A stretch of DNA of 64,000 nucleotides from an uncultured Eubacteriales bacterium. Lineage in GTDB: Bacteria > Bacillota > Clostridia > Christensenellales > CAG-138. A program made the translations under genes and the position numbers. Where the stretch lies: positions 1 through 64,000 of the forward strand of contig UQGA01000001.1 in the NCBI GenBank assembly GCA_900540495.1. The letters run 5' to 3'. The notes under the pieces are model-generated. The model did not search any database. It was given only the letters and a program-made list of their open reading frames with translations, and was not told where the DNA came from. The stretch's first letter is position 1. The number at the start of each line of letters is the position of its first letter. This document shows positions 51,416 through 60,330 of the stretch, piece after piece.

Positions 51416-53393
51416 GTCGCCGTCCCTCCTTTCGCGCAGGATTATATATTCTTTTGGTATTATAGCCGGGTTTCAGCAGCAAGTCAATCGTCGCCGTATC
51501 CGCATCCACACGGGCGACCTGCACGCGCACCCGGTCGCCAAGGCGCAAAACGCGCCCGCTGCGCTCGCCCACAATGCGATATTGCCGGAGTTCCGGCCGG
51601 TACCAGTCGTCCGTAAGCGTGCGCAGGGAAACAAACCCCTCCGCGGTATTGTCCAGCTCCACATAGAACCCGCCGCCCGTCACGCCGGAGATCACCCCGT
51701 CGAACGTTTCGCCGAGCTGGCCCTGCATATACTCGCAGCGCTTGACGTCCTCCACGGCGCGCTCCGCCTCCATGGCGCGGCGCTCCGCGTCGCTCGTTTC
51801 CACGGCGAGCGCAGGAAGCGACGCATGCAGGCGCGCACGCCGCGCTGGCGTAAGTTGCCCATGCAGGTGCCATTTGAGGATGCGATGCACCATCAGGTCG
51901 GGGTAGCGGCGAATGGGCGACGTAAAATGGCAGTAATCGGACAAGGCCAGGCCATAATGGCCGAGCGGGCGCTCGTCATACCGGGCGCGCTGCATGGCCC
52001 GCAACAGCAGGCGGGAGATGACGCGTTCCTCCGGCCTGCCGGACGCCCGTTCCGTGACGCGGCGGAGCGTCCGCGGCTGCGCCCCTTCCGCCACGGAAAA
52101 CCCATACCCCAGCGTCTGCAAAAAGGCGTTGAGTTCCCGCAACCGGTCGACCGACGGCGGTTCATGGACGCGGAACAGCCCCGGCAAGCCGCGCTCGCGC
52201 AGAAACCGGGCGACCGCTTCATTGGCCAGAAGCATACATTCCTCAATGATGCGGTCGGCAATGCCGCGCTCCGCCGGGGCAAGACCGACGGCGCGCCCCT
52301 GCGCATCCACCTCAATCGCGCTTTCGGCAATTTCAAAGTCGATACTGCCGCGGGCGCAGCGCCGGGCATATAGCAGTTTTTGCAGCCGCGCAAGATTCAA
52401 CAGCGTCGGCACGGCATCCGCATACCGCTCGCGCAGCGCCGGATCGCCCCCGATTAGCGCGCTCACATCGCCGTAAACCAGCCGATGGCGGGAGCGGATA
52501 ACGGTCTCCGCAATGCGCGCCGATACGACGTTGCCGCCCGTATCGAGCTCCATGAGGCAGGAGAGCGTCAGGCGGTCCTCGCCCTCGTTGAGCGAGCAGA
52601 TGCCGTTTGAGAGCGCCTCCGGCAGCATGGGGATCACGCGGTCGACGAAATACACGCTCGTACCGCGCAAGCGCGCCTCCCGGTCGATCACGCTGCCGGA
52701 GCGGACATAGGCGGCCACATCCGCAATGTGGACGCCGAGACGCATCCCGCCTCCGCCAAGCGCTTCGAGCGAAACGGCATCGTCAAAATCCTTGCTGTGC
52801 GGCCCGTCGATGGTGACGGTAAAAACGTCGCGCAGATCGATCCGGCCCGCCGCCGCCTCGGCCGTCACCGACTGTGGCAGGGTTTCCGCCTGTTCCAGCA
52901 CCGCTCCGGGGAAGACGTCCCGCACGCCGAACCGCCGCACGGCCGCCAGCACATCCACGCCCGGCTCGCCGCGGCGGCCGAGCCGCTCCACAATACGCCC
53001 CGACATGGGGCGCGCCCCATCCGGATAGCGTTCGATCACGGCGACCACGCGGTCGCCGTCCCTTGCGCCCCCGGCGTCCCTTTCCGACACGAGCAACCGG
53101 GGGATGTGTCGGTCATCCGCCACCACGTAGCCGCCGGCCATCGTCCCCACGACCTGTGACCACGCGCGCGTCTCCACCCGCGCCACCTCGCCCTCCGGGC
53201 CGTTGCGGCCATTGCCGGCGTAGCGCACGAGCACGCGATCGCCGTGCATGGCGCCATGCATCGCGTCCGCAGGAAGGAACCAGTCCGCCGAACCGTTGTC
53301 CGGTTGAAAATAGCCGAATCCGCGCGCCGTCATCTGTATAACGCCGGATACAAGGGCTTCCCGACGCCTGCCGCGTCCTCCGTCATGCGCCAA
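51360..53393 (-). CDS. rnr: Ribonuclease R
   Basis: 677 residues. Cold-shock-like RNA-binding domains at the N-terminus (GFGYFQPDNGSADWFLPADA), then the RNB catalytic domain with TIDGPHSKDFDDAVSLEAL (metal-binding Asp cluster), LGVHIADVAAYV and the HFTSPIRRYPDLMVHRIL motif, then an S1 domain (GVISGVTGGGFYVELDNTAE) and a Lys/Arg-rich tail. It degrades structured RNA 3' to 5', including tmRNA-tagged mRNAs with SmpB, which overlaps it downstream. The first methionine has no strong ribosome binding site, so the exact start could be a little different. Confidence 0.95.
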   Translation of the reverse strand: MAHDGGRGRRREALVSGVIQMTARGFGYFQPDNGSADWFLPADAMHGAMHGDRVLVRYAGNGRNGPEGEVARVETRAWSQVVGTMAGGYVVADDRHIPRLLVSERDAGGARDGDRVVAVIERYPDGARPMSGRIVERLGRRGEPGVDVLAAVRRFGVRDVFPGAVLEQAETLPQSVTAEAAAGRIDLRDVFTVTIDGPHSKDFDDAVSLEALGGGGMRLGVHIADVAAYVRSGSVIDREARLRGTSVYFVDRVIPMLPEALSNGICSLNEGEDRLTLSCLMELDTGGNVVSARIAETVIRSRHRLVYGDVSALIGGDPALRERYADAVPTLLNLARLQKLLYARRCARGSIDFEIAESAIEVDAQGRAVGLAPAERGIADRIIEECMLLANEAVARFLRERGLPGLFRVHEPPSVDRLRELNAFLQTLGYGFSVAEGAQPRTLRRVTERASGRPEERVISRLLLRAMQRARYDERPLGHYGLALSDYCHFTSPIRRYPDLMVHRILKWHLHGQLTPARRARLHASLPALAVETSDAERRAMEAERAVEDVKRCEYMQGQLGETFDGVISGVTGGGFYVELDNTAEGFVSLRTLTDDWYRPELRQYRIVGERSGRVLRLGDRVRVQVARVDADTATIDLLLKPGYNTKRIYNPARKEGRRHGGQTRRKGARAKQKGKA

Positions 53394-53462
53394 AGCGTTG
53401 CGCCTCCTTTCCCTCTATCTTGCCCCGCCGCGCCCCTCAAGCCGCATGCTTGCCGAAAGGAC

Positions 53463-53496
53463 AAAAAAGACGCTCCATGATGCGTCATGGAGCGTC
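53463..53496 (-). terminator. Terminator between secG and rnr
   Basis: Perfect 12-bp stem GACGCTCCATGA/TCATGGAGCGTC, loop TGCG; on the minus strand followed by TTTTTTG. Confidence 0.92.
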
Positions 53497-53511
53497 GGCG
53501 CGATTTTCAAA

Positions 53512-53751
53512 TCAACCAACGACGGCCAGCACAATGGCCAGTACGCCAAGGATGATCGCAAGAATCACCGTGGTGCGCTGCAGCTTTGCTTCCCGGCTTG
53601 CCGCCTTGCCGCGCGCCGTGAATGACTGCGTATCGGTCCCGAATGCGGAACCCATGCCGGCGGTCTTGGTCTTCTGCATCAATACGACGATGATCAGCAG
53701 CACGGCAACCAACAGCAGCGCGATCGTGATAATGGTCGAAACGAGTTCCAT
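53512..53751 (-). CDS. secG: Preprotein translocase subunit SecG
   Basis: 79 residues. Two transmembrane helices (VSTIITIALLLVAVLLIIVVLM and TTVILAIILGVLAIVLAVVG) flank a loop with the SecG signature QKTKTAGMGSAFG. The start at 53751 is chosen for the upstream AAAGGA at a normal distance. It stimulates SecYE-mediated export. It lies between the gpmI and rnr genes, as in B. subtilis. Confidence 0.95.
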   Translation of the reverse strand: MELVSTIITIALLLVAVLLIIVVLMQKTKTAGMGSAFGTDTQSFTARGKAASREAKLQRTTVILAIILGVLAIVLAVVG

Positions 53752-53967
53752 CTCTCTCATCCTTTCCGCCCGACGCTTGCGGGCCAAACCCGTCGGAGGC
53801 GGGCAATCAAACTTTGGGCTCTGCCATGCGGGAAACGCCTGCGCTCCCTAACGCACAATGGCGGCGCATCCGCGACGGCTGCATTGCGCATTATACCACG
53901 CGACCAGCCAGAGTTCAAGAAAAACAGCGCGCTTTTTTTCAAAAAACGGGCGGTTTTTCCCCATGCG

Positions 53968-55512
53968 TTACGCTTCGATAAGGCTCTTCCCCGTCATCTC
54001 CGCCGGTACGGGCAGGCCAAGCAGCGTAAGCAGCGTAGGCGCCAGGTCGGACAGGCGGCCGTCCCCGCGCAGTTTTACATCCTTTCGCGCATCATCCACG
54101 AGGATGCACGGAACGGGATTGGTCGTGTGCGCAGTAAAAGGCGCGTTCGCCGCCGTATCCCACATCAGCTCGGCGTTGCCGTGATCGGCCGTGATGATGC
54201 AGCGGCCGCCGGTGCCGCGCACCGCCTCAACCACGCGGGCCACGCAGGCATCGACCGCATGTACTGCGGCCACGGCAGCCTCCATGACGCCGGTATGGCC
54301 GACCATGTCGCAGTTGGCAAAGTTCAGGATCATCACGTCGTACTTGCCGCTTTCGATGCGGCGCACGGCCTCCTCCGCCACCTCATAGGCGCTCATCTCC
54401 GGCTTCAGGTCGTAGGTGGCGACTTTGGGCGACGGAATCAGCGCACGATCTTCGCCGGGATTCGGCGCTTCCACGCCGCCGTTGAAGAAGAACGTCACGT
54501 GCGCATACTTCTCCGTTTCGGCAATCCGCAGCTGGGTGAGCCCGGATGCGGCGAGGTATTCGCCGAGCGTGTTGCGCAGCGTCTCCGGCGCAAACGCGAT
54601 ATGCAGTTTCCCTTCAAACGTCTTATCATACTGCGTCATGGAAACGTAGTACAGCGGGAAAAAGCCATCCCGGCGGGCAAAGCCGTCGAAATCCGGCAGG
54701 ATGTACGCACGGGTGATCTCCCGCGCCCGGTCCGGACGGAAATTGAAGAAGATCACGGAATCGTTCGGGCGGATCGTGGCGACCGGCTGCCCGTCCGCGA
54801 GCACGACCGTCGGTTTGACAAACTCATCGACCACGCCCTCGTCATAGCTCTGCTGCATGGCCTGAACGGCGCTTGTGGCGGTCACGCCTTCGCCATAGGT
54901 CATTGCGGCATAGGCGAGCTGTACGCGCTCATAGCGGTTGTCTCGATCCATCGCATAATAACGCCCCATGACGGTGGCAATCCTGCCGCAGCCGATCTTT
55001 TTGAGCGCTGCTTCGAGCTGTTCGATATAGCCCTTGCCGCTCGAAGGCGGCACGTCGCGCCCGTCCATAAAACAATGGAAATAGACGCGGGTAAGGCCAT
55101 GACGATGCGCCATCTCGGCAAGCGCCTCGGCATGGCGCAGATGGCTGTGCACGCCGCCGTCAGAGCACAGCCCGAGCAGATGCAGCGCGCTGCCCTGGCG
55201 CTTGCAATTCTCCATAGCGCCCAGCAACGCCGGATTCTCGAAGAAATCGCCATCCTCGATGGATTTGGTGATGCGCGTGAGCTCCTGATATACGATGCGG
55301 CCGGCACCGATGTTGAGATGCCCCACTTCGGAGTTGCCCATCTGGCCGGCGGGCAGGCCCACATCGAGCCCGCTTGCCTGTAGCCGGGTGTGCGGATAGG
55401 CGGCGGCGAGCGCACGGACGTGCGCTGCGCCGTCGGTCAAAATGGCATTATATGCCTGTTCCGAACGGCAGCCAAAGCCGTCCAGAATGATCAGGGCGGT
55501 AATGGGCTTCAT
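53968..55512 (-). CDS. gpmI: 2,3-bisphosphoglycerate-independent phosphoglycerate mutase
   Basis: 514 residues, alkaline-phosphatase superfamily. Metal-binding D11 (LIILDGFG), phosphoserine nucleophile S61 (QMGNSEVGH), MDGRDVPPSSGKGYIEQL, NFRPDRAREIT, and the C-terminal metal set FANCDMVGHTG and ITADHGNAE. It interconverts 3- and 2-phosphoglycerate. The start shares one base with the tpiA stop (pgk-tpiA-gpmI order). Confidence 0.97.
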   Translation of the reverse strand: MKPITALIILDGFGCRSEQAYNAILTDGAAHVRALAAAYPHTRLQASGLDVGLPAGQMGNSEVGHLNIGAGRIVYQELTRITKSIEDGDFFENPALLGAMENCKRQGSALHLLGLCSDGGVHSHLRHAEALAEMAHRHGLTRVYFHCFMDGRDVPPSSGKGYIEQLEAALKKIGCGRIATVMGRYYAMDRDNRYERVQLAYAAMTYGEGVTATSAVQAMQQSYDEGVVDEFVKPTVVLADGQPVATIRPNDSVIFFNFRPDRAREITRAYILPDFDGFARRDGFFPLYYVSMTQYDKTFEGKLHIAFAPETLRNTLGEYLAASGLTQLRIAETEKYAHVTFFFNGGVEAPNPGEDRALIPSPKVATYDLKPEMSAYEVAEEAVRRIESGKYDVMILNFANCDMVGHTGVMEAAVAAVHAVDACVARVVEAVRGTGGRCIITADHGNAELMWDTAANAPFTAHTTNPVPCILVDDARKDVKLRGDGRLSDLAPTLLTLLGLPVPAEMTGKSLIEA

Positions 55513-56258
55513 CAGTAGTTGACCACCTTCGAGAAGTCTTCCGCCTTGAGGCTGGCGCCGCCGATCAGGCCGCCGTCGATCTCCGGCATGGCCATGAGTT
55601 CGGAGGCGTTCTTCGGGTTCATGCTGCCGCCGTACTGGATGCGCACCTCGGCGGCCACCGCAGGCGAAAACGCCTCGGCAATCGCGTTGCGGATCACGCC
55701 GATGGTAGCGTTCGCATCCTCGGCGGTCGCGGTTCTGCCGGTGCCGATGGCCCAGATTGGCTCATAGGCGATGACCACGGACTTGACCTGCTCCGCTTCC
55801 ATCCCTGCAAGCGCGGCCTTGGCCTGCGCGGACACCAGCGCATCCGTCACGCCGCTTTCGCGCTGTTCGAGCGTTTCGCCCACGCAGATGATCGGCGTGA
55901 TGCCGGCGGCGAGCGCCGCCTTGGCGCGGGCGTTCACGCCCTCGTCCGTTTCCCCGAAGTACTGGCGCCGTTCGCTGTGCCCGATGATGGCATACTCCAC
56001 GCCGTAAGCCTTGAGCATGTCGGCGCTGATCTCCCCGGTAAAGGCACCTTTTGCCGCCCAGTGGACGTTCTGCGCGCCCAAATGCACGTTCGTGCCGGCG
56101 ACCAGTTTGCTGACCGCACAAAGATCCACAAACGGCGGGCAAACGACCACATCGCATGCGGCATCCCGCACCAGCGGCAGCAGCGCCGACACAAGCGCTT
56201 CCGCCTCGCCGGGGGTCATGTTCATCTTCCAGTTGCCCGCTATGATCGGCTTTCTCAT
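55512..56258 (-). CDS. tpiA: Triosephosphate isomerase
   Basis: 248 residues with catalytic K12-region NWKMN, H94 (IIGHSERRQ) and E166 (AYEPIWAIGTGRTA), and phosphate loops IQYGGSM and GGLIGGASL. It interconverts dihydroxyacetone phosphate and glyceraldehyde-3-phosphate. It lies 41 bases downstream of pgk and shares a base with gpmI. The dihydroxyacetone phosphate from rhamnulose-1-phosphate cleavage would enter glycolysis here. Confidence 0.97.
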   Translation of the reverse strand: MRKPIIAGNWKMNMTPGEAEALVSALLPLVRDAACDVVVCPPFVDLCAVSKLVAGTNVHLGAQNVHWAAKGAFTGEISADMLKAYGVEYAIIGHSERRQYFGETDEGVNARAKAALAAGITPIICVGETLEQRESGVTDALVSAQAKAALAGMEAEQVKSVVIAYEPIWAIGTGRTATAEDANATIGVIRNAIAEAFSPAVAAEVRIQYGGSMNPKNASELMAMPEIDGGLIGGASLKAEDFSKVVNY

Positions 56259-56299
56259 ATTCGTATCCTCTGTCTTTCCTCTGTTGTTCGTTCCTTCGG

Positions 56300-57487
56300 T
56301 TACTTATCGTTGAGCACGGCCACGCCGGGCAGCACCTTCCCCTCGAGGAACTCGAGCGATGCGCCGCCGCCGGTGGAGATGTGCGTCATCTTGTCGGCAA
56401 AGCCCAGCTTTTTGACGGCGGAAGCGGAATCGCCGCCGCCGATGATCGTCGTTCCCTTGCACGCGGCGCAGGCCTCCGCGATCTTCTTCGTTCCCTCGGC
56501 AAACGCCGGGAATTCAAACACGCCCATCGGCCCGTTCCAGATGACCGTCCTGGCCGCCACGATGGTCTTGCTGAACAGCGCCACCGTCTCCGGCCCGATG
56601 TCCATGCCCTGCCAGCCCGCCGGAATCTCGCTGGACTTGACCACCTTGTGATCCGCCTCGGCATCGAACCGGTCGGCTACGACGTTGTCCACCGGAAGGA
56701 GCAGGTTGACGCCCTTGTCCTTCGCCTGCTGCATGAGCGATTTGGCCAGCTCCACACTGTCCGCATCGAGCAGGGAGTCGCCGATCTCATAGCCCTGCGC
56801 TTTCAGGAACGTATAGGCCATGCCGCCGCCGATGATCAGGCTGTCGCACTTGGAAAGCAGGTTGGTAATCACGCCGATCTTGTCGGCGACCTTGGCGCCG
56901 CCGAGAATCGCCACAAACGGCCGCTCCGGATGCTCCAGCGCCGCGCCCATCACGCCCAGCTCCTTGCCGATCAGGAAGCCGGCGACCGCCGGCAGATACG
57001 CCGCTACGCCAGCCGTGGATGCGTGCGCGCGATGCACCGTGCCGAACGCGTCAGAAACATACAGCTCCGCGAGCGACGCCAGTTCCTTGGCAAACGCCGG
57101 ATCGTTGTCGGTCTCCTCCTTGTGGAAGCGGACGTTCTCCAGCAGAACGATCTCGCCCGGCTGCATATCGTCGATGGCCTGATGCGCGCTCTCGCCGATC
57201 GTGTCCGTCGCAAAGCGGATCTTCGTCTCCGGCAGGAGGGTCGCCAGACGCGCAGCCACGGGTGCGAGCGAATACTTCGGATCGGCCTTGCCCTTCGGGC
57301 GGCCAAGATGGGAGCAGAGGATGACCTTTGCCTTGTGGTCGAGCAGGTACCGGATGGTCGGCAGCGCCGCAACAATGCGCTTGTCGTCCGAAACGCGGCC
57401 ATCCTCGGTCAGGGGCACGTTAAAATCGACACGAACAAGGACGCGCTTTCCCGCTACGTTGACGTCTTCAATCGTTTTCTTTGCCAT
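56300..57487 (-). CDS. pgk: Phosphoglycerate kinase
   Basis: 395 residues: RVDFNVPLTEDG and CSHLGRPKGKADPKYSLAPV at the N-terminal substrate domain, FVAILGGAKVADKIG hinge, GGGMAYTFLKAQG, and the nucleotide region VIWNGPMGVFEF and GGGDSASAV. It makes ATP from 1,3-bisphosphoglycerate. AAAGGAG precedes the ATG. It starts the glycolytic block; gapA and eno are not adjacent. Confidence 0.97.
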   Translation of the reverse strand: MAKKTIEDVNVAGKRVLVRVDFNVPLTEDGRVSDDKRIVAALPTIRYLLDHKAKVILCSHLGRPKGKADPKYSLAPVAARLATLLPETKIRFATDTIGESAHQAIDDMQPGEIVLLENVRFHKEETDNDPAFAKELASLAELYVSDAFGTVHRAHASTAGVAAYLPAVAGFLIGKELGVMGAALEHPERPFVAILGGAKVADKIGVITNLLSKCDSLIIGGGMAYTFLKAQGYEIGDSLLDADSVELAKSLMQQAKDKGVNLLLPVDNVVADRFDAEADHKVVKSSEIPAGWQGMDIGPETVALFSKTIVAARTVIWNGPMGVFEFPAFAEGTKKIAEACAACKGTTIIGGGDSASAVKKLGFADKMTHISTGGGASLEFLEGKVLPGVAVLNDK

Positions 57488-57531
57488 TGTACTCTATCTC
57501 CTTTGTTGTATGTTCTTAGCCGGGCCCCACC

Positions 57532-58257
57532 CTAAACCTCATAGGCCCCCATATCTTGTACCACCAATGCGGGGGTAAAGTCAATCCCCGCGGCAACGAC
57601 ATTTTCCATCGCCGCTGCGGCCCCCGCCGCGCCCGATACATGCGTGAGCAGCAGGCGCTTTGCGCCGGCAGATCGCGCCAGCCGCGCCGCCTGCGCGGGC
57701 GACAGATGCACGGGCGGTTTTACGGCCGCATCCTCATTTGAGAAGCATGCGTCGGCAAGCAGGACGTCCGCCCCCTTCGCAGCCTCCGCCAGCGACGGCA
57801 AATCGCCGGAATCTCCCGTATAGAACAGCGTGCGCGCGCCGTCCGATATGCGGGCGGCAAACGTCGGCACGGGATGCCGGGCCGGGAACAGGCGTACGGT
57901 CAGCCCGCCGATGCGATGCACCGCCCCGGCCGCCGAGCGTTCCCAAAGATAGGCCGCATGGTCGAGCAGCAACGCCGCCGCATCCGCCGGCGCCTCCGGC
58001 GCGACAATGGGCAAGCGGATGCCGGCCGCCTCCAGCGCATAGCGCAGCACGCCAAGATCGGACGCATGGTCCATGTGCAGATGCGAAATCACCGCGCCGG
58101 AGAGCGCCGTAACCGGGCAGAGCCGCAGCAGGTTGGACACCACGCCGCTGCCGCAGTCAAGCAACAGACGCGTCTGCCCGCTTTCGATCAAATAGCCGGA
58201 GGTAGCGCCTCCCGCCGCAGGGCAGGGACCGTACCGGCCGAGGACCGTCAGCCTCAT
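57532..58257 (-). CDS. Metallo-beta-lactamase-fold hydrolase (RNase Z/phosphodiesterase-like)
   Basis: 241 residues. HxHxDH motif SHLHMDH (H59, H61, D63, H64), further ligands expected in ARHPVPT, FYTGDSGDLP (Asp) and LLLTHVS. The starting LGRYGPCPAAGGATSGYLI pattern resembles RNase Z / cAMP-phosphodiesterase-like hydrolases, which bind two zinc ions. The substrate is not known. It begins one base after the ECF gene stop, so the two are coupled. Confidence 0.86.
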   Translation of the reverse strand: MRLTVLGRYGPCPAAGGATSGYLIESGQTRLLLDCGSGVVSNLLRLCPVTALSGAVISHLHMDHASDLGVLRYALEAAGIRLPIVAPEAPADAAALLLDHAAYLWERSAAGAVHRIGGLTVRLFPARHPVPTFAARISDGARTLFYTGDSGDLPSLAEAAKGADVLLADACFSNEDAAVKPPVHLSPAQAARLARSAGAKRLLLTHVSGAAGAAAAMENVVAAGIDFTPALVVQDMGAYEV

Positions 58258-58258
58258 A

Positions 58259-58831
58259 TCAGCGCACCCTCCGTTTCGTCCCCCGCTGCGTCACGGCGCG
58301 GCCGGAAGGGGCCAGCGTCCCGCGCAGTTGCGGCGGCAGATAGTTCAGCAGGCAGGCGCCCACGGCGCCGCATACCAGTCCCTGCATGAGATTGAGCGGG
58401 ATCTCATAGGCCGCAATCAGATATTGCCCAAAAACCGTGAGATCATAGACAAAGTAGCCCGCTACCATGATCGCTTCCGCAAGGAACGCCGCCCGGAAGC
58501 ACTGTTTCCATCCGCTGCAGCGCGCGCCAAACGCGCCGATGAACAGCGCCATGCCGCCCTTGATGAGGATTGTGCCGATGATGTAGGAATAGCTGCCCAC
58601 GATCAGATCGGCTACGGCCATGCCGAGCGCCGCCGCGAGCGCCCCCCAGGGCCCGCCCAACAGCAGCGCCGCAAGGAACGCACAGGCATCCCCCAGCGTG
58701 ACATACACGCCGGCATCGCGCCCGCCCGCGGTCACGTCCAGCGGCACCGGCACGCGCACCAGCGCCGTAATGAGCACGGTAAACAGCAGCAGCGCGCCAA
58801 AGGGCAGCCAGCGCTTCAACTGTGGATTCAT
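58259..58831 (-). CDS. ECF transporter S component
   Basis: 190 residues with five to six hydrophobic helices. The N-terminus (WLPFGALLLFTVLITALVRV, then GVYVTLGDACAFLAALLLGG and AADLIVGSYSYIIGTILIKG) is the ECF-type riboflavin/vitamin S-component family pattern. It confers substrate specificity on an energy-coupling-factor importer. The vitamin cannot be named, and no riboswitch is upstream. The ATG at 58831 is preceded by GGGAGAAGG. The tail is basic. Confidence 0.85.
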   Translation of the reverse strand: MNPQLKRWLPFGALLLFTVLITALVRVPVPLDVTAGGRDAGVYVTLGDACAFLAALLLGGPWGALAAALGMAVADLIVGSYSYIIGTILIKGGMALFIGAFGARCSGWKQCFRAAFLAEAIMVAGYFVYDLTVFGQYLIAAYEIPLNLMQGLVCGAVGACLLNYLPPQLRGTLAPSGRAVTQRGTKRRVR

Positions 58832-58878
58832 GTCCCGTCGCCTTCTCCCACCTGACGCGGGCGCCGCATCAGGGGATG

Positions 58879-60330
58879 TCAATAGGATTTTGCAAAATAC
58901 ATGCGCGTCACGGCAGGCTTGCCGCAATGGATGCAGGCAGCGTCCTCCGGCACCGCCGCGTCGTCAAACGGCATGCAGCGCGTTGTCGCGCCGGTCTTTG
59001 CACGGATCTCGTCCTCGCAATCGCTGCAGCCGCACCACGGGGCGAGCACAAAGCCGTTTTGTACGCCGGCGGCCAGCTCGTCGAACGTGGACGCTTTCAC
59101 CGTCTTCGCTTCGCGGAAAGCAAGCGCTTTTTGGAACATCCCGTCATGGACGGCGTCGAGCAGCTCCTTCAGCGTATCGGCAAGATTCTCCATCGGCAGC
59201 GCCTGCTTCTCAAGCGTATCGCGCCGCACCGCCACGACCTGCCCGTTCTCGATGTCGCGGGGGCCGACCTCCACGCGCACCGGGACGCCCTTCATCTCCC
59301 ACTCGTTGAACTTCCAGCCGGCGCTCTGATCCCGGTCGTCGAGCTGCGCCCGCAGCCCGGCGGCCTTGAGCGACTCCAGCAGCTCGTTCGCCTTCTCCAG
59401 CACGCCGGGTTTGTGCATGGCGATGGGCAAGATGACGACCTGCACGGGCGCTACGCGCGGCGGCATGACAAGGCCGCGATCGTCGCCATGCACCATGATG
59501 ATCCCGCCGATCATGCGCGTGGACACGCCCCACGAAGTCGTATAGCACGGCTCCAGCCGCCCTTCCTTGGAAAGGTACTGGATGTCATACGCCTTGGCGA
59601 AGTGATCCGACAGGTTGTGGCTTGTGCCCATCTGCAGCGCCTTGCCGTCCTGCATCATGGCCTCGAGCGTATAGGTCGCATAAGCGCCGGCAAACTTCTC
59701 GTTCTCGCTCTTGCGGCCACAGATGACCGGGACGGCCAGCACGTCCTCCATGAACGCGCGATAGGTGCGCAGCTGCTGGAGGGTCTCCTCCTGCGCTTCC
59801 TCGGCCGTGGCGTGCGCCGTATGTCCCTCCTGCCACAGGAATTCGCTCGTGCGCAGGAACGGGCGCGTCGTCTTTTCCCAGCGAACGACGTTGCACCACT
59901 GGTTGAGCAGCAACGGCAGATCCCGGTACGACTGAATCCATTTGCTGTACATGGAGCAGATGATCGTCTCGCTCGTGGGGCGAACGCAAAGCCGCTCGGT
60001 CAGCAGCTCGTCGCCGCCATGCGTGACCCATGCAACCTCCGGCGCAAACCCCTCCACATGCTCCGCCTCCTTTTTGAGGAGGCTTTCGGGGATAAACAGC
60101 GGAAAATAGGCGTTCTGATGCCCGGTCGCCTTAAAGCGCGCATCGAGATCCTGCTGGATCAGTTCCCAGACGCGATAGCCGTACGGCTTGATGACCATGC
60201 AGCCGCGCACCTCGGAATAATCCACCATGTCCGTCTTGAGGATCACGTCGGTATACCACTGTGGAAAATTCTCCTGCCGCGACGCAATCTGTGTCACAAA
60301 ACCTTCGTTTTTGTTGTTCCCTTTACCCAT
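58879..60330 (-). CDS. proS: Prolyl-tRNA synthetase (archaeal/eukaryotic-type, ProS type 3)
   Basis: 483 residues. Class II core with motif 1 (GCMVIKPYGYRVWELIQQDL), motif 2 (RTSEFLWQEGHTAHAT) and motif 3 (GDDRGLVMPPRVAP), then an anticodon-binding domain and a C-terminal zinc-binding part ending in MYFAKSY with Cys residues (WCGCSDCEDE and CIHCGKP). There is no YbaK-type editing insertion, so it is the archaeal-type enzyme found in part of the Firmicutes. The start overlaps the DivIVA-like gene by 8 bases. Confidence 0.97.
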   Translation of the reverse strand: MGKGNNKNEGFVTQIASRQENFPQWYTDVILKTDMVDYSEVRGCMVIKPYGYRVWELIQQDLDARFKATGHQNAYFPLFIPESLLKKEAEHVEGFAPEVAWVTHGGDELLTERLCVRPTSETIICSMYSKWIQSYRDLPLLLNQWCNVVRWEKTTRPFLRTSEFLWQEGHTAHATAEEAQEETLQQLRTYRAFMEDVLAVPVICGRKSENEKFAGAYATYTLEAMMQDGKALQMGTSHNLSDHFAKAYDIQYLSKEGRLEPCYTTSWGVSTRMIGGIIMVHGDDRGLVMPPRVAPVQVVILPIAMHKPGVLEKANELLESLKAAGLRAQLDDRDQSAGWKFNEWEMKGVPVRVEVGPRDIENGQVVAVRRDTLEKQALPMENLADTLKELLDAVHDGMFQKALAFREAKTVKASTFDELAAGVQNGFVLAPWCGCSDCEDEIRAKTGATTRCMPFDDAAVPEDAACIHCGKPAVTRMYFAKSY

